Shown here: in pieces, positions 26,516 through 35,239 of the stretch
Position numbering within the stretch: the first letter of the stretch is position 1
Layout of the letters: each line of letters begins with the position of its first letter
Origin: an uncultured Eubacteriales bacterium
GTDB lineage: Bacteria > Bacillota > Clostridia > Saccharofermentanales > Fastidiosipilaceae
Direction of reading: 5' to 3'
Assembly (NCBI GenBank): GCA_902373515.1
Contig: CABKML010000005.1
Span: forward strand, 15,629 to 79,628
DNA length: 64,000 nucleotides
Notes under the pieces: model-generated
Told to the model about the DNA's origin: nothing
The model's database searches: none
The model's input: only the letters and a program-made list of their open reading frames with translations
Program-made: the position numbers and the translations under genes

Positions 26516-28291
26516 TCAGAGGGCTTTGGTGGCATTCTTGAGCCAATTTTTCTCATTCTCATTCAGGAACGGAGAAATTTTCTCATAGCAGGCTTGATGG
26601 TAATCATTCAACCACTTAATTTCAGCAGCAGTTAAATATTTTTTATCTATTGCCCGCAGCTCAAAAGGTACATAAGAAACAATTTCAAAACGATAGAACT
26701 CACCGTGCTCATTTTGGCAATCTTTCACGGTTAAAACATCGTTTTCAATCCGGATACCGTGCTTATTGGCCTTGTAAATACCCGGCTCTACCGTGGTTAA
26801 CATGCCTAATTGCAAACTTACCTGATTGGAACGGGTCGAAATTGACTGCGGACCTTCATGAACATTCAGGCAATAACCGACACCGTGACCGGTACCGGAC
26901 TTGTAATCGGTTCCCGTTTGCCACATAGGATAACGGGTAATGCCGTCCAAACTGATACCTGTAGTGCCGCGCAGGAAGCGGGCGCTCATTGTATCGACAC
27001 AACCTTTAACTACGTGAGTGTAATCGAAAATCTCTTCTTCTGTCAGAGGACCGACAGCTTGCGTCCGGGTAATATCGGTTGTACCGCCGTAATATTGACC
27101 GCCGGAATCATGAAGGAAGAAGCTCTTATTTTGTAAAACTGCCTGTTTCTCAACGGAAGCGGAATAATGTAACATTGCGGCATTATCTTTATAAGCTGCA
27201 ATAGTTTCAAAACTGGGTTCGATGAAACCTTCCTGTTCCTGGCGATATTCCAACAGCTTGGCGGCACAGTCCAACTCTTTAATTTCGTGTTTGCCGATAT
27301 TCTGATCCAACCAGCACATAAACTTGCAAATAGCGGCGGAATCTTGAAGGAAAATGCCTTTCAAATTAGCAATTTCCGTCGGATTTTTAACAGCTTTCTG
27401 ATAAGTTGAAATATTAATTCCGTCGACCAGGGAATAATTGCTGCTTAAAATTTGATAAATTCTATAATTGACCATCGAACTTTGAATGTATACTTTCGCA
27501 GTCTTAGGTAAAGCGGCAATATCCTGATAAATTTGCTCGTAAGGTAAAAGCGTTACCCCTTCAGCCTGTAAATTTTCAGCCAAAGCGGTCGGAATTTTAT
27601 CCGGATCGGCATAAAGGAAGGCCTGTTCCGGAGTAATCAAAGCGAAGCTGAGCAATACAGGACAGCAGGGAATATCAAAAGCCCGAATATTGTACAACCA
27701 ACAAATGTCATCCAGCGAAGAGATAACCGAATAATCGGCATATTTTTCCTTGAGACGTTGACGGAAATCGGCCAATTTATCGGCAGTACGGCAACCTGTA
27801 AACTTCAATTCATGCAGCCAAGCCTGCTCCTTGGAGACTTGCGGCCGATCAGCTGTCCATAATTGCCCGATTAAATCGACATCGACCAATTCAAAATCGT
27901 GTGCCTGAAAATCTCTGAGGTAAGCGTTAATTGTTTGCGCCGGTAAAATTGCGCCGTTAAAACCGATGCGACTGCCGTTCGGTAAAGTTAATAAAAATTC
28001 TTTGACAGTAGGAACATTCGGCCAGTTCATCTTCATCATTTGAAATTCCGTGCCGGCAATTTCTTTTTCACAGCTGATCCAATAACGGCCGTCAGCCCAA
28101 ATCAAAGCCTTGTCCGGTGTGACAACCACAGTTGAATTTTCACCGCTGAAATTACTGATCCATTCCAAAGTCCGATAGTGATCGGCAAAGTATTCACTTT
28201 GATGGTCATCGCCGGTGACTTCAATAAAAGCTGCCAGATTATTGTCCTGCATCAAGCGCCTTAACGCTTGTAATTTTTCTGCATTATTCAT
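26516..28291 (-). CDS. pepP: M24-family Xaa-Pro aminopeptidase
   Basis: 591-residue aminopeptidase P of the long three-domain type, removing N-terminal residues before proline. Two creatinase-like N-terminal domains are followed by the M24 domain with metal ligands in HDSGGQYYGGTTDITRT, the catalytic His in GTGHGVGYCLNVHEG, and the Glu residues in TVEPGIY and GIRIEND. ATG at 28291 is preceded by AGTGAGG; a GTG four codons earlier is less likely. Its terminator lies between it and cls. It is the only peptidase in the window with an intact active site that I can recognise. Confidence 0.93.
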   Translation of the reverse strand: MNNAEKLQALRRLMQDNNLAAFIEVTGDDHQSEYFADHYRTLEWISNFSGENSTVVVTPDKALIWADGRYWISCEKEIAGTEFQMMKMNWPNVPTVKEFLLTLPNGSRIGFNGAILPAQTINAYLRDFQAHDFELVDVDLIGQLWTADRPQVSKEQAWLHELKFTGCRTADKLADFRQRLKEKYADYSVISSLDDICWLYNIRAFDIPCCPVLLSFALITPEQAFLYADPDKIPTALAENLQAEGVTLLPYEQIYQDIAALPKTAKVYIQSSMVNYRIYQILSSNYSLVDGINISTYQKAVKNPTEIANLKGIFLQDSAAICKFMCWLDQNIGKHEIKELDCAAKLLEYRQEQEGFIEPSFETIAAYKDNAAMLHYSASVEKQAVLQNKSFFLHDSGGQYYGGTTDITRTQAVGPLTEEEIFDYTHVVKGCVDTMSARFLRGTTGISLDGITRYPMWQTGTDYKSGTGHGVGYCLNVHEGPQSISTRSNQVSLQLGMLTTVEPGIYKANKHGIRIENDVLTVKDCQNEHGEFYRFEIVSYVPFELRAIDKKYLTAAEIKWLNDYHQACYEKISPFLNENEKNWLKNATKAL

Positions 28292-28477
28292 CTTATACCT
28301 CACTAAAAAATTTTTGCCATAGCAAATATTCCTTTAATTATACACCGATGCCGGCAAAACAATAATAGAATTACGATCTTTGAGCAAAAAAACAAAAAAA
28401 AAACGATTTTTTCCAAAAATAATAAATATAAAAATACTCACGATGCCTTTGAAATCCCCGTTTTATCGAGAAAAACG

Positions 28478-28495
28478 TTCGAATTATGCTTCGAA
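28478..28495. promoter_or_regulatory. Twin TTCGAA sites upstream of the XRE gene
   Basis: TTCGAA occurs at 28478-28483 and again at 28490-28495, twelve bases apart, about 90 bases before the XRE regulator. Each is itself palindromic. Possible operator; no direct proof. Confidence 0.25.
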
Positions 28496-28583
28496 AAATA
28501 AAAATTACTTAATTTGCTTTTTGCCCTAATATCCAGCAATCTAAAGTTGTTATCCGGTTTGATTGAGAATGGAGGGAAGTAAT

Positions 28584-28910
28584 ATGAAAAATTGCATAGA
28601 AGAGTATCGTCGACCCTTGGATTTGTCCCAATACAGATTGGGCAAGAAAATCGGTTTATCACGGGTAACGGTCAATAAGATTGAAACGTGTAAAATAATT
28701 CCTAATTTAAGTATCGCGCATGCTATCGCCGCCAGCCTCGGAGTATCAATATATGAAATTTTTGATTTGGACGGCAGAGGTACTTTTACTTGTCCTTGTA
28801 CCCTGAAGAAAAAGCGAAAAAGAAGACGCAGCAGAAAGACATGCGAAAATGTCAATCCGGCAGCTGAGGCAGCAGGGCAGAAAGCTGATAAAAAGGGTAA
28901 AAGCGTCTGA
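28584..28910 (+). CDS. Small XRE-family DNA-binding protein with basic tail
   Basis: 108 residues. Residues about 8-60 are a Cro/CI helix-turn-helix (QYRLGKKIGLSRVTVNKIE, then PNLSIAHAIAASLGVSIYEIF). The remainder is unusual: a CPC motif, a run of Lys/Arg (KKKRKRRRSRK) with another Cys, and a charged Ala/Lys tail. GGAGGG is at good distance from ATG 28584. The target is not evident; the next gene, a Na/Pi transporter 128 bases on, is a candidate. The basic tail might bind DNA non-specifically or RNA. Confidence 0.8.
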   Translation: MKNCIEEYRRPLDLSQYRLGKKIGLSRVTVNKIETCKIIPNLSIAHAIAASLGVSIYEIFDLDGRGTFTCPCTLKKKRKRRRSRKTCENVNPAAEAAGQKADKKGKSV

Positions 28911-29038
28911 TTTTCTCCGTCTTTTATTTATTTTGTGCCAAATTGCAAATTTAAGGCTTTTTCATGTTAAACTATAAATGTTGTTGAAGATAATATTAGT
29001 ACTGAAACAGATTTGATTAGTTTATTAATAGGAGCAGA

Positions 29039-30853
29039 ATGGGTTTATTTAAGGTTTTAGATTTGTTGGGGGGCGTGGCACTGTTCCTGTACGGCATGCA
29101 TGTCATGGGAAGAGGTCTGACGCGGCTGGCGGGCAATAAATTACAAGGCTTATTGGAGAAATTGACAGCCAGTAAGATTAGAGCTTTAGCCTTGGGTGTA
29201 GCTGTAACCCTGTTGGTTCAATCAAGCGATGCGACGATAGTCATGGCTATCGGTTTGGTAAATTCCAATATAATGGGGTTATTGCAGGCTTTATACGTTG
29301 ACGTGGGTGCTAATATCGGCACGACAATTACAGCCTGGATATTATCGTTGAACGGCCTGGACAAAGGTGCTTCGGCTTCTACCATTTTTTATTATCTCAA
29401 TCCTTTAAGTTATTTGCCGCTTTTGGCTGTCGTCGGAGTTATATTTGTGGTATTTATCAAAAATACTAAAAGGTATAACATAGGCTCGATTATGCTGGGC
29501 TTTGTCCTTATAATGTACGGCATGGATGTGATGAAAGCGGCAGTCAGACCCTTGCAGGATTCCGCTAATTTCAGTAAGTTTATGCTCAGTTTGGGAAATC
29601 CTTTTACAGCGATTTTGTTCGGTATTCTTATAACCGTTATTATTCAAAGCTCCTCGGCGTCAATCGGTATGCTGCAGGCGTTTGCTTTACTCGGCCTGAT
29701 AGATTTTAAGTTGGCGATTCCCGTTATATTAGGTTGTAATATCGGAACTTGCGTTACTTCTTTAATATCTGCCGTCAGTGCCAATAACGACGGTAAATGT
29801 GTAGCGTTAACAAATTTTGTTTATAAGATTGACGGCGTTGTCATTTTGGGCGGCGCCTTTTATTTGGTCAATTTATTTTACCCTTTACCTTTTATGTTTT
29901 TTCCTGTTACTCCGGTCGGTATTGCTATTGTGCATAGTACATTCAACATTATCAATGCCGCCTTACACTTTCCTTTCATGTATTGCCTTGCCGACCTGGT
30001 AAAACGTTGTCTGCCGCAAAAAAGAGTTAATACTTCACTTGCCGATATGCAGATGGATACAGCTTTGAAAGCTCTTGATGATCGTTTCCTCAATACGCCG
30101 GCTTTTGCTGTTCAACAGAGTGTCCAAACGGCACTTTTGATGGGTAATTATGCTAAATCGGCAATGTATAAAGCCGTAGCTTTAATCGAAAATTATAAAG
30201 AAGAAGAGTTCGTACAGGTCGATAAATTGGAGGAACTGACAGATAATATCGAAGATGCGCTGGCGCAATATACTTTAAAATTATCAACTCACAGAATGTC
30301 GGATGCCGATAATAATTATTTAACCATGGTTATGCAAAGCTTGTCTTATTTTGAGCAAATCGGCGATCGAGCTTTAACTATTGCCAAAGCGGCGAAAGAG
30401 ATGCATACCAAAGGCCTGCAGTTTTCCGCTGGAGCCTTGGCGGAATTGCACGTTTTGGAAAAAGCGGTTTTTGAAATTATGGAACGGACGTTCGATGTTT
30501 ATAAAGAACAGAATGCCGCCAAAGCCAAGATGGTAGAACCTTTGGAAGAAGTTATCGACTATCTTGAAAGAAAAGTCAAGAACCGTCATGTCAGACGCTT
30601 GCAGTTGGGTTTATGTACGATTGAACTCGGATTTATTATGAATGATATTACAAGCAGTTTGGAACGTACCTCGGATCATTGCTCGGCTATCGCTCTGTCA
30701 ACCGTCGAAGCTAATTGCAACGAATTCGGAGCCCATGCCGTAGCTTTGGAATTAAAGGAAGAAAATCCGAGTAAATTTAAAGAATTGTACTTAAAGTGGA
30801 AAGATGAATATCGCTTGCCGGCTGCCGAGGCGATGAATGTGAAAAAAATGTAG
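29039..30853 (+). CDS. Na/Pi-cotransporter family protein with PhoU-like domain
   Basis: 604-residue NptA-type sodium/phosphate symporter. The membrane half has two inverted PF02690-type repeats, each with the QSS hallmark (QSSDATIVMAIGL and QSSSASIGMLQAF) and GANIGTT/GCNIGTC turns. The C-terminal 210 residues are helical and PhoU-like, thought to regulate or sense phosphate in this family. AGGAG precedes the ATG. The preceding XRE protein could control it. A minor alternative is a transporter for another anion, because some members of this family are not phosphate-specific. Confidence 0.9.
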   Translation: MGLFKVLDLLGGVALFLYGMHVMGRGLTRLAGNKLQGLLEKLTASKIRALALGVAVTLLVQSSDATIVMAIGLVNSNIMGLLQALYVDVGANIGTTITAWILSLNGLDKGASASTIFYYLNPLSYLPLLAVVGVIFVVFIKNTKRYNIGSIMLGFVLIMYGMDVMKAAVRPLQDSANFSKFMLSLGNPFTAILFGILITVIIQSSSASIGMLQAFALLGLIDFKLAIPVILGCNIGTCVTSLISAVSANNDGKCVALTNFVYKIDGVVILGGAFYLVNLFYPLPFMFFPVTPVGIAIVHSTFNIINAALHFPFMYCLADLVKRCLPQKRVNTSLADMQMDTALKALDDRFLNTPAFAVQQSVQTALLMGNYAKSAMYKAVALIENYKEEEFVQVDKLEELTDNIEDALAQYTLKLSTHRMSDADNNYLTMVMQSLSYFEQIGDRALTIAKAAKEMHTKGLQFSAGALAELHVLEKAVFEIMERTFDVYKEQNAAKAKMVEPLEEVIDYLERKVKNRHVRRLQLGLCTIELGFIMNDITSSLERTSDHCSAIALSTVEANCNEFGAHAVALELKEENPSKFKELYLKWKDEYRLPAAEAMNVKKM

Positions 30854-30982
30854 CATTTTTATAAAAGGCTGACCGAAGAAATTCCCGTTTGCAAAATTGT
30901 GGATATAATAGGCTGATGAAAACCAAGAGCTGTTATAGCAGCATGATAGGAATAATTATCATGCAGAAACAGAGGTGTTATT

Positions 30983-32155
30983 ATGAAATACGAAAAACAA
31001 TTGGCAACGGTTTTGAGCGCCTGCTTGGCTCTATCTGTCACTTTGACGCCGTTGGCTGCAGATTTGCCGCAGACTGACAAGAATTCTCAAGGTAACGTGG
31101 CGGCTGCAAACGATCAGGAAAAAACAGCGAAACAGGAACCGAAAGAAAAAAAGGCGGATTCAGCCGCCGACTCGCAAAAGAATGGCGACAACAAGAAAGA
31201 AAAGTCGGCTACTGCAAATTCTCCTAAACAGACGACAAAGAGCAACAAGTCCGGTCTGGAAAAAGTGCAGGAACAGGATGCCGGTAAATTCGAAGTAGTT
31301 TGGAAGACGCCGGTAGTTGTATACGGGGCTGCTTTGTCGATCAATGAAATAAGTCGGACCAGAGAATTATTCGGTTTGGGCAATGTTAACGCTTTAAGTG
31401 AAACAAGTGTGGATAGCCGTGATTTGTATCGCTATTTGGGCAGCAGTGCCGTTGACGGTGATATGATTTCTTCAGTTGCCGTACAGAAACGGGAGAAAGG
31501 CTTCGGAGTTCGCGTAAAAATTGTAACACCGAGTATGATTACGCAAATTACGGATGCTATGTATACCAATGCGGCCATTTCCGCCGGTGTCAGCGACTGT
31601 CAGATTTTAGTAGCTTCAACTCGTCCGGTTACAGGCGAGTCGGCTCTGGCCGGTGTTTATAAAGCTTTTGCTTTGAAAGGTGAAACTTTCAATTCCAAGC
31701 AGATGCAGGTTTCGCAGGCCGAACTTAATACGGTTAACGCTATAAATCAAAGCAATGCCAAAGTTAAGGGATACAACAAAGCTTATATGGACAAAGTTAT
31801 TTTGGACACCAAATTGGCTATGCAAAAACGGGCCGGACAATTAGGTACAGGTTTGGCTGCCGGCGAGATTACCAAAATTATTAATGCGAATTTGAGCAAG
31901 TACGGTTTAGGAAATATTGTTAAGAGCAATCAGGTTGAAGCTTTAACCAAATTGTTTGAACGTTTCCAAAATACTGATGCTATCAATTCTCCGGTAGTGC
32001 AACAACAGTTACAGATATTAAGCAGTAAACTGCAAACTGTTTTCGACCAATTCTATCAGGATGCCAAGAAGGCAGGATTCTGGGATCGAATTGTCAAGTT
32101 TGTGACGGATGTTTGGGACACGATAATGGATAGTGTTAATAAACTTTCCAAGTAA
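30983..32155 (+). CDS. Secreted DUF1002 (YpuA-like) protein
   Basis: 390 residues. A signal peptide (1-26, ending about LAAD) is followed by an 80-residue Lys/Ala/Gln/Ser-rich low-complexity linker, then a DUF1002 domain: VVVYGAALSINEI, VDSRDLYRYLG, ISSVAVQKREKGFGVRVKI, TPSMITQITDAMYTNAAISAG and TGESALAGVYKAF. B. subtilis YpuA is the known relative; the molecular function is not established. The protein should be exported and stay near the wall. Own terminator downstream, monocistronic. Confidence 0.85.
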   Translation: MKYEKQLATVLSACLALSVTLTPLAADLPQTDKNSQGNVAAANDQEKTAKQEPKEKKADSAADSQKNGDNKKEKSATANSPKQTTKSNKSGLEKVQEQDAGKFEVVWKTPVVVYGAALSINEISRTRELFGLGNVNALSETSVDSRDLYRYLGSSAVDGDMISSVAVQKREKGFGVRVKIVTPSMITQITDAMYTNAAISAGVSDCQILVASTRPVTGESALAGVYKAFALKGETFNSKQMQVSQAELNTVNAINQSNAKVKGYNKAYMDKVILDTKLAMQKRAGQLGTGLAAGEITKIINANLSKYGLGNIVKSNQVEALTKLFERFQNTDAINSPVVQQQLQILSSKLQTVFDQFYQDAKKAGFWDRIVKFVTDVWDTIMDSVNKLSK

Positions 32156-32197
32156 ATTTTTCTTAATTGATTTTCTTAATTAAGAAGGCAATATTGC

Positions 32198-32230
32198 AAA
32201 AAGCAGTCAGGTCGAACTTGGCTGCTTTTT
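32198..32230. terminator. Bidirectional terminator between convergent genes
   Basis: AAAAAGCAGTCA (32198-32209) pairs with TGGCTGCTTTTT (32219-32230) with one G-U pair. A and T tracts flank both sides, so it can serve the DUF1002 gene and the lipoprotein gene on the other strand. Confidence 0.85.
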
Positions 32231-32241
32231 GTATATATCTT

Positions 32242-33537
32242 TTAATTAATCTTACTCAAGGGGATAAAAGCCGGTCGTTTAGCATCTGTATCGTTGCTAT
32301 CGAAACAAAGCGCATATTCGCCGGTGGGTAATTGTAAATAAATGACCGAATCGCCATTCTGATAACGAGCTACTACCTGTTCGTTGTATTTGGGTTTTTG
32401 CGGCAGAGCGGAAGCTTGGTATATTTCTCCAATTTTAAGTTTACAGTTGCCGCTTTTGACTTTTACTTTATTCAAAGCTGTAGCGGCACATATCCGGGGC
32501 TTATATTGACTTTTATCAAGAGTCCCGAGACTGTGGGCCATACCGGAAATTTTATATTGCTCTTTTTCTTTATCATATTTTAGATAATAAGTGGAGCTGT
32601 CCAACCAATTGTAATCAGTGAAAATTATACCGCCGTTCTCAATACCTGTTTCGGGAAAGCGATTATCGAAGTAACCGATTAACCAGCCGCCGCAAGTAAT
32701 AATGCCACAGTTTTTTAAAGTGTCGGGTAAATTGCTATCTTGGATCAGGCTGCCGAGAGTACGATAAAAAATAGTATGACTTTTAACATAAAGATCATCA
32801 CCGTCTCTTTGAATTGCAATATCAGGCAATGCCGCTCCGAGATATTTACTTACTTTTTGCGTCGAATCGGCAGTACTTTGCAATTGACTGCTGCTCGAGT
32901 CATAATGCACAGTATTTGTCGTGGTCGGAGTAAAACTGATGTTATCGGCAAAATATTCCCGCAGTAATGTGTTTAAGCTTTCCAAGTCGACAGCAGTTTT
33001 GCTTAATTTGTCGGAGGCTTCATAAAACAGGCGCTCGCTCAGCCAGGCATTATCGTTGAAATTGACTTCGTAATTACTTTTGTTCAGAGGGAATGCTATG
33101 AGCTTTTGGAGCAAAGAGAGCGCTTCAAGTTCCTGTTTGCTGAGATTATCAGTTTGAGCGTCGAACATATAACTGCGCGCATCGCCCAATAAGTCGGCCA
33201 ACTTGCCTGTTCGCCTGATATTAAGCGGAGATTTGGGCAAATCTGCAATTACACCTCTACGCCCGTTGCTTTCCGATTCAAGATCCGGCGGCGGGGGAGT
33301 CGGCGGTTCGAAAATTGTTTTTTTGTCACCGGTCAGAGGATTATAGCGCACGACTTTCGGCTTGTCATATATGGAGTTATCTTTTATTCCGTAAGTTAAA
33401 GAGGGAGTTTTGGGAGCTTGAACTTTACTTTCCTGCAAATTAACGGGCTGTGCTTTTCCTTGACAGCCGCAAAGCAACGCCGTTGCGAGCAGCAGCGCAC
33501 CCAGTTGTTGTAACTTTGCTTCAGATTTGTATTTCAT
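32242..33537 (-). CDS. Lipoprotein of unknown function
   Basis: 431 residues with a type II signal peptide and a lipobox LLCGC (lipidated Cys about 25). A Pro-rich stretch with PPTPPPP lies near residue 80, followed by a mixed alpha/beta body with DDLYVKSHTIFYRT and GGWLIGYFDNRFPETG. I recognise no domain. It should be anchored on the outer face of the membrane. It is transcribed alone, divergent from the NADH oxidase gene and convergent with the DUF1002 gene. Confidence 0.75.
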   Translation of the reverse strand: MKYKSEAKLQQLGALLLATALLCGCQGKAQPVNLQESKVQAPKTPSLTYGIKDNSIYDKPKVVRYNPLTGDKKTIFEPPTPPPPDLESESNGRRGVIADLPKSPLNIRRTGKLADLLGDARSYMFDAQTDNLSKQELEALSLLQKLIAFPLNKSNYEVNFNDNAWLSERLFYEASDKLSKTAVDLESLNTLLREYFADNISFTPTTTNTVHYDSSSSQLQSTADSTQKVSKYLGAALPDIAIQRDGDDLYVKSHTIFYRTLGSLIQDSNLPDTLKNCGIITCGGWLIGYFDNRFPETGIENGGIIFTDYNWLDSSTYYLKYDKEKEQYKISGMAHSLGTLDKSQYKPRICAATALNKVKVKSGNCKLKIGEIYQASALPQKPKYNEQVVARYQNGDSVIYLQLPTGEYALCFDSNDTDAKRPAFIPLSKIN

Positions 33538-33648
33538 AATTGCTTCTCCAAGTGTAAGTGCAAATATAAATTTAATTATTAAGTATAAACTGCAGAACTT
33601 GCGTGAATGTTACGCCGTCTTTGCAAATTCTACGCTGCCGGGTTATCA

Positions 33649-33660
33649 GTGCAATTGCAC
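33649..33660. promoter_or_regulatory. Palindrome GTGCAATTGCAC in the divergent promoter region
   Basis: A perfect 12-base palindrome in the 250-base gap between the lipoprotein gene and the NADH oxidase gene, followed by AAATATTT. Possible operator for a redox regulator, but unassigned. Confidence 0.35.
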
Positions 33661-33787
33661 AAATATTTTCGTCCTTTTTATATGCCGAAATGCGTTTCAA
33701 ATCACCGAATTATTGAAAAAATAATGTTATAATAAGTTATTAGGTAAGTATTTATCAAGTTTATCGAATTTTAGGAGGAATACTAAA

Positions 33788-35134
33788 ATGGCAAAAACAA
33801 AAGTTATTGTAATCGGTGCTAATCATGCCGGTACAGCCGCTATTAACACCTTAACTTCCAGCTATCCTAATTGTGAAGTTACTGTCTACGATCGCAACAG
33901 TAATATCAGCTTTTTAGGTTGCGGTATGGCCTTATGGATCGGTGGCCAGATAAGTTCCGGTGACGGTTTATTCTATAACAGCCCGGAAAAAATGGAAAAA
34001 GCGGGAGCCGAAGTTCATATGCAGGCTGAAGTTCTTCATGTTGATCCTAAGGCTCAAACAGTAGAAGTCCGTTTGCATAACGGCCAAACAGTTGTTGATC
34101 ATTATGATAAGTTGATTTTGGCTACAGGTTCGTTGCCGATTGACCCTCCGGGAATTGAAGGCTTGGATTTGGAAAACGTGCAGCATGTGAAGATTTATCA
34201 GGATGCCGAACTGGCAATTAATACTTTGGCAACTAAGAAAATTGAAACAGTGGCGGTTGTCGGTGCCGGCTATGTCGGCGTAGAATTGGCGGAAGCTTTC
34301 AGACGTCACGGTAAAAAAGTTAAATTGATCGATATGGCCGACCGCGCCTTATCAGCTTATTACGACCGGCCATTTACGGATTTAATGGATAAGAATCTGG
34401 CAGACCACGGCATTGAATTATGCTTCAATGAAAAAATTATTAAGTTTGTCGGAGAAAACGGCGTACTGACAAAAGTTGTGACCGACAAAGCGGAACATGC
34501 TTGCGATATGGCTGTTTTGGCTATCGGTTTCCGTCCCAACACCGCTTTGATGAAGGATCAGCTGTCCACTTTCAAAAACGGTGCATATATCGTTGACCGG
34601 CATCAACAGACAAGCGATCCTAATATTTATGCTATCGGTGATTGTGCTACGATTTATGATAATTCACAAGAAGCTTGGGCTTATATCGCTTTAGCTACAA
34701 ATGCCGTCAGAAGCGGTTTGGTAGCAGCTCATAATGTCGGCGGTACAACTCTCGATGCTATCGGTGTCCAGGGCTCCAACGGTATTAATATTTACGATTT
34801 GAAGATGGTATCGACCGGATTGACTTTGGAAAGAGCGGCCAAAGTCGGTATCGAAGCGTTGGCGACGGATTTTGAAGACTTGCAACGTCCGGAATTTATG
34901 GAAGTTGATAATCCTAAAGTTAAAATCAGAATTGTTTACCGTAAGGATAATCGCCAGGTTATCGGTTGTCAGATGGCTTCAACTTATGATATGAGCATGG
35001 GAATTCATATGTTCTCTTTGGCTATTCAGGAAAAAGTAACGATTGACCGCTTAGCTTTGACTGATATTTTCTTCCTGCCGCATTTCAATAAACCCTACAA
35101 CTATATTACTATGGCGGCTTATACTGCTAAATAA
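33788..35134 (+). CDS. nox: NADH oxidase, CoA-disulfide reductase-like flavoprotein
   Basis: 448 residues. FAD-binding IVIGANHAGTAA, redox-active C45 in SFLGCGMALWIGG, ATGSLP, NAD-binding VVGAGYVGVELAEAF and the second FAD motif AIGDCA mark the single-Cys NADH oxidase group. Nox reduces oxygen to water with NADH; in an anaerobe it protects oxygen-sensitive enzymes such as PFL. TAGGAGG is well placed. Codon use is similar to highly expressed neighbours. CoA-disulfide or polysulfide reductase is the main alternative in this family. Confidence 0.9.
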   Translation: MAKTKVIVIGANHAGTAAINTLTSSYPNCEVTVYDRNSNISFLGCGMALWIGGQISSGDGLFYNSPEKMEKAGAEVHMQAEVLHVDPKAQTVEVRLHNGQTVVDHYDKLILATGSLPIDPPGIEGLDLENVQHVKIYQDAELAINTLATKKIETVAVVGAGYVGVELAEAFRRHGKKVKLIDMADRALSAYYDRPFTDLMDKNLADHGIELCFNEKIIKFVGENGVLTKVVTDKAEHACDMAVLAIGFRPNTALMKDQLSTFKNGAYIVDRHQQTSDPNIYAIGDCATIYDNSQEAWAYIALATNAVRSGLVAAHNVGGTTLDAIGVQGSNGINIYDLKMVSTGLTLERAAKVGIEALATDFEDLQRPEFMEVDNPKVKIRIVYRKDNRQVIGCQMASTYDMSMGIHMFSLAIQEKVTIDRLALTDIFFLPHFNKPYNYITMAAYTAK

Positions 35135-35192
35135 TTACAGCTTGAACTGTAATAAAGGCACGAGCCCCGGCAATTTTCTGTCGGGGCTTTTG
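35134..35192 (+). terminator. Two tandem hairpins after nox
   Basis: ATTACAG pairs with CTGTAAT right at the stop codon; then AGCCCCG (35163-35169) pairs with CGGGGCT (35182-35188) followed by TTTTGCTTTT. The second is the terminator. Confidence 0.88.
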
Positions 35193-35239
35193 CTTTTATA
35201 GCCTCTCCTTGCTATCATAAAATTCATGCGAGGTGAGAT

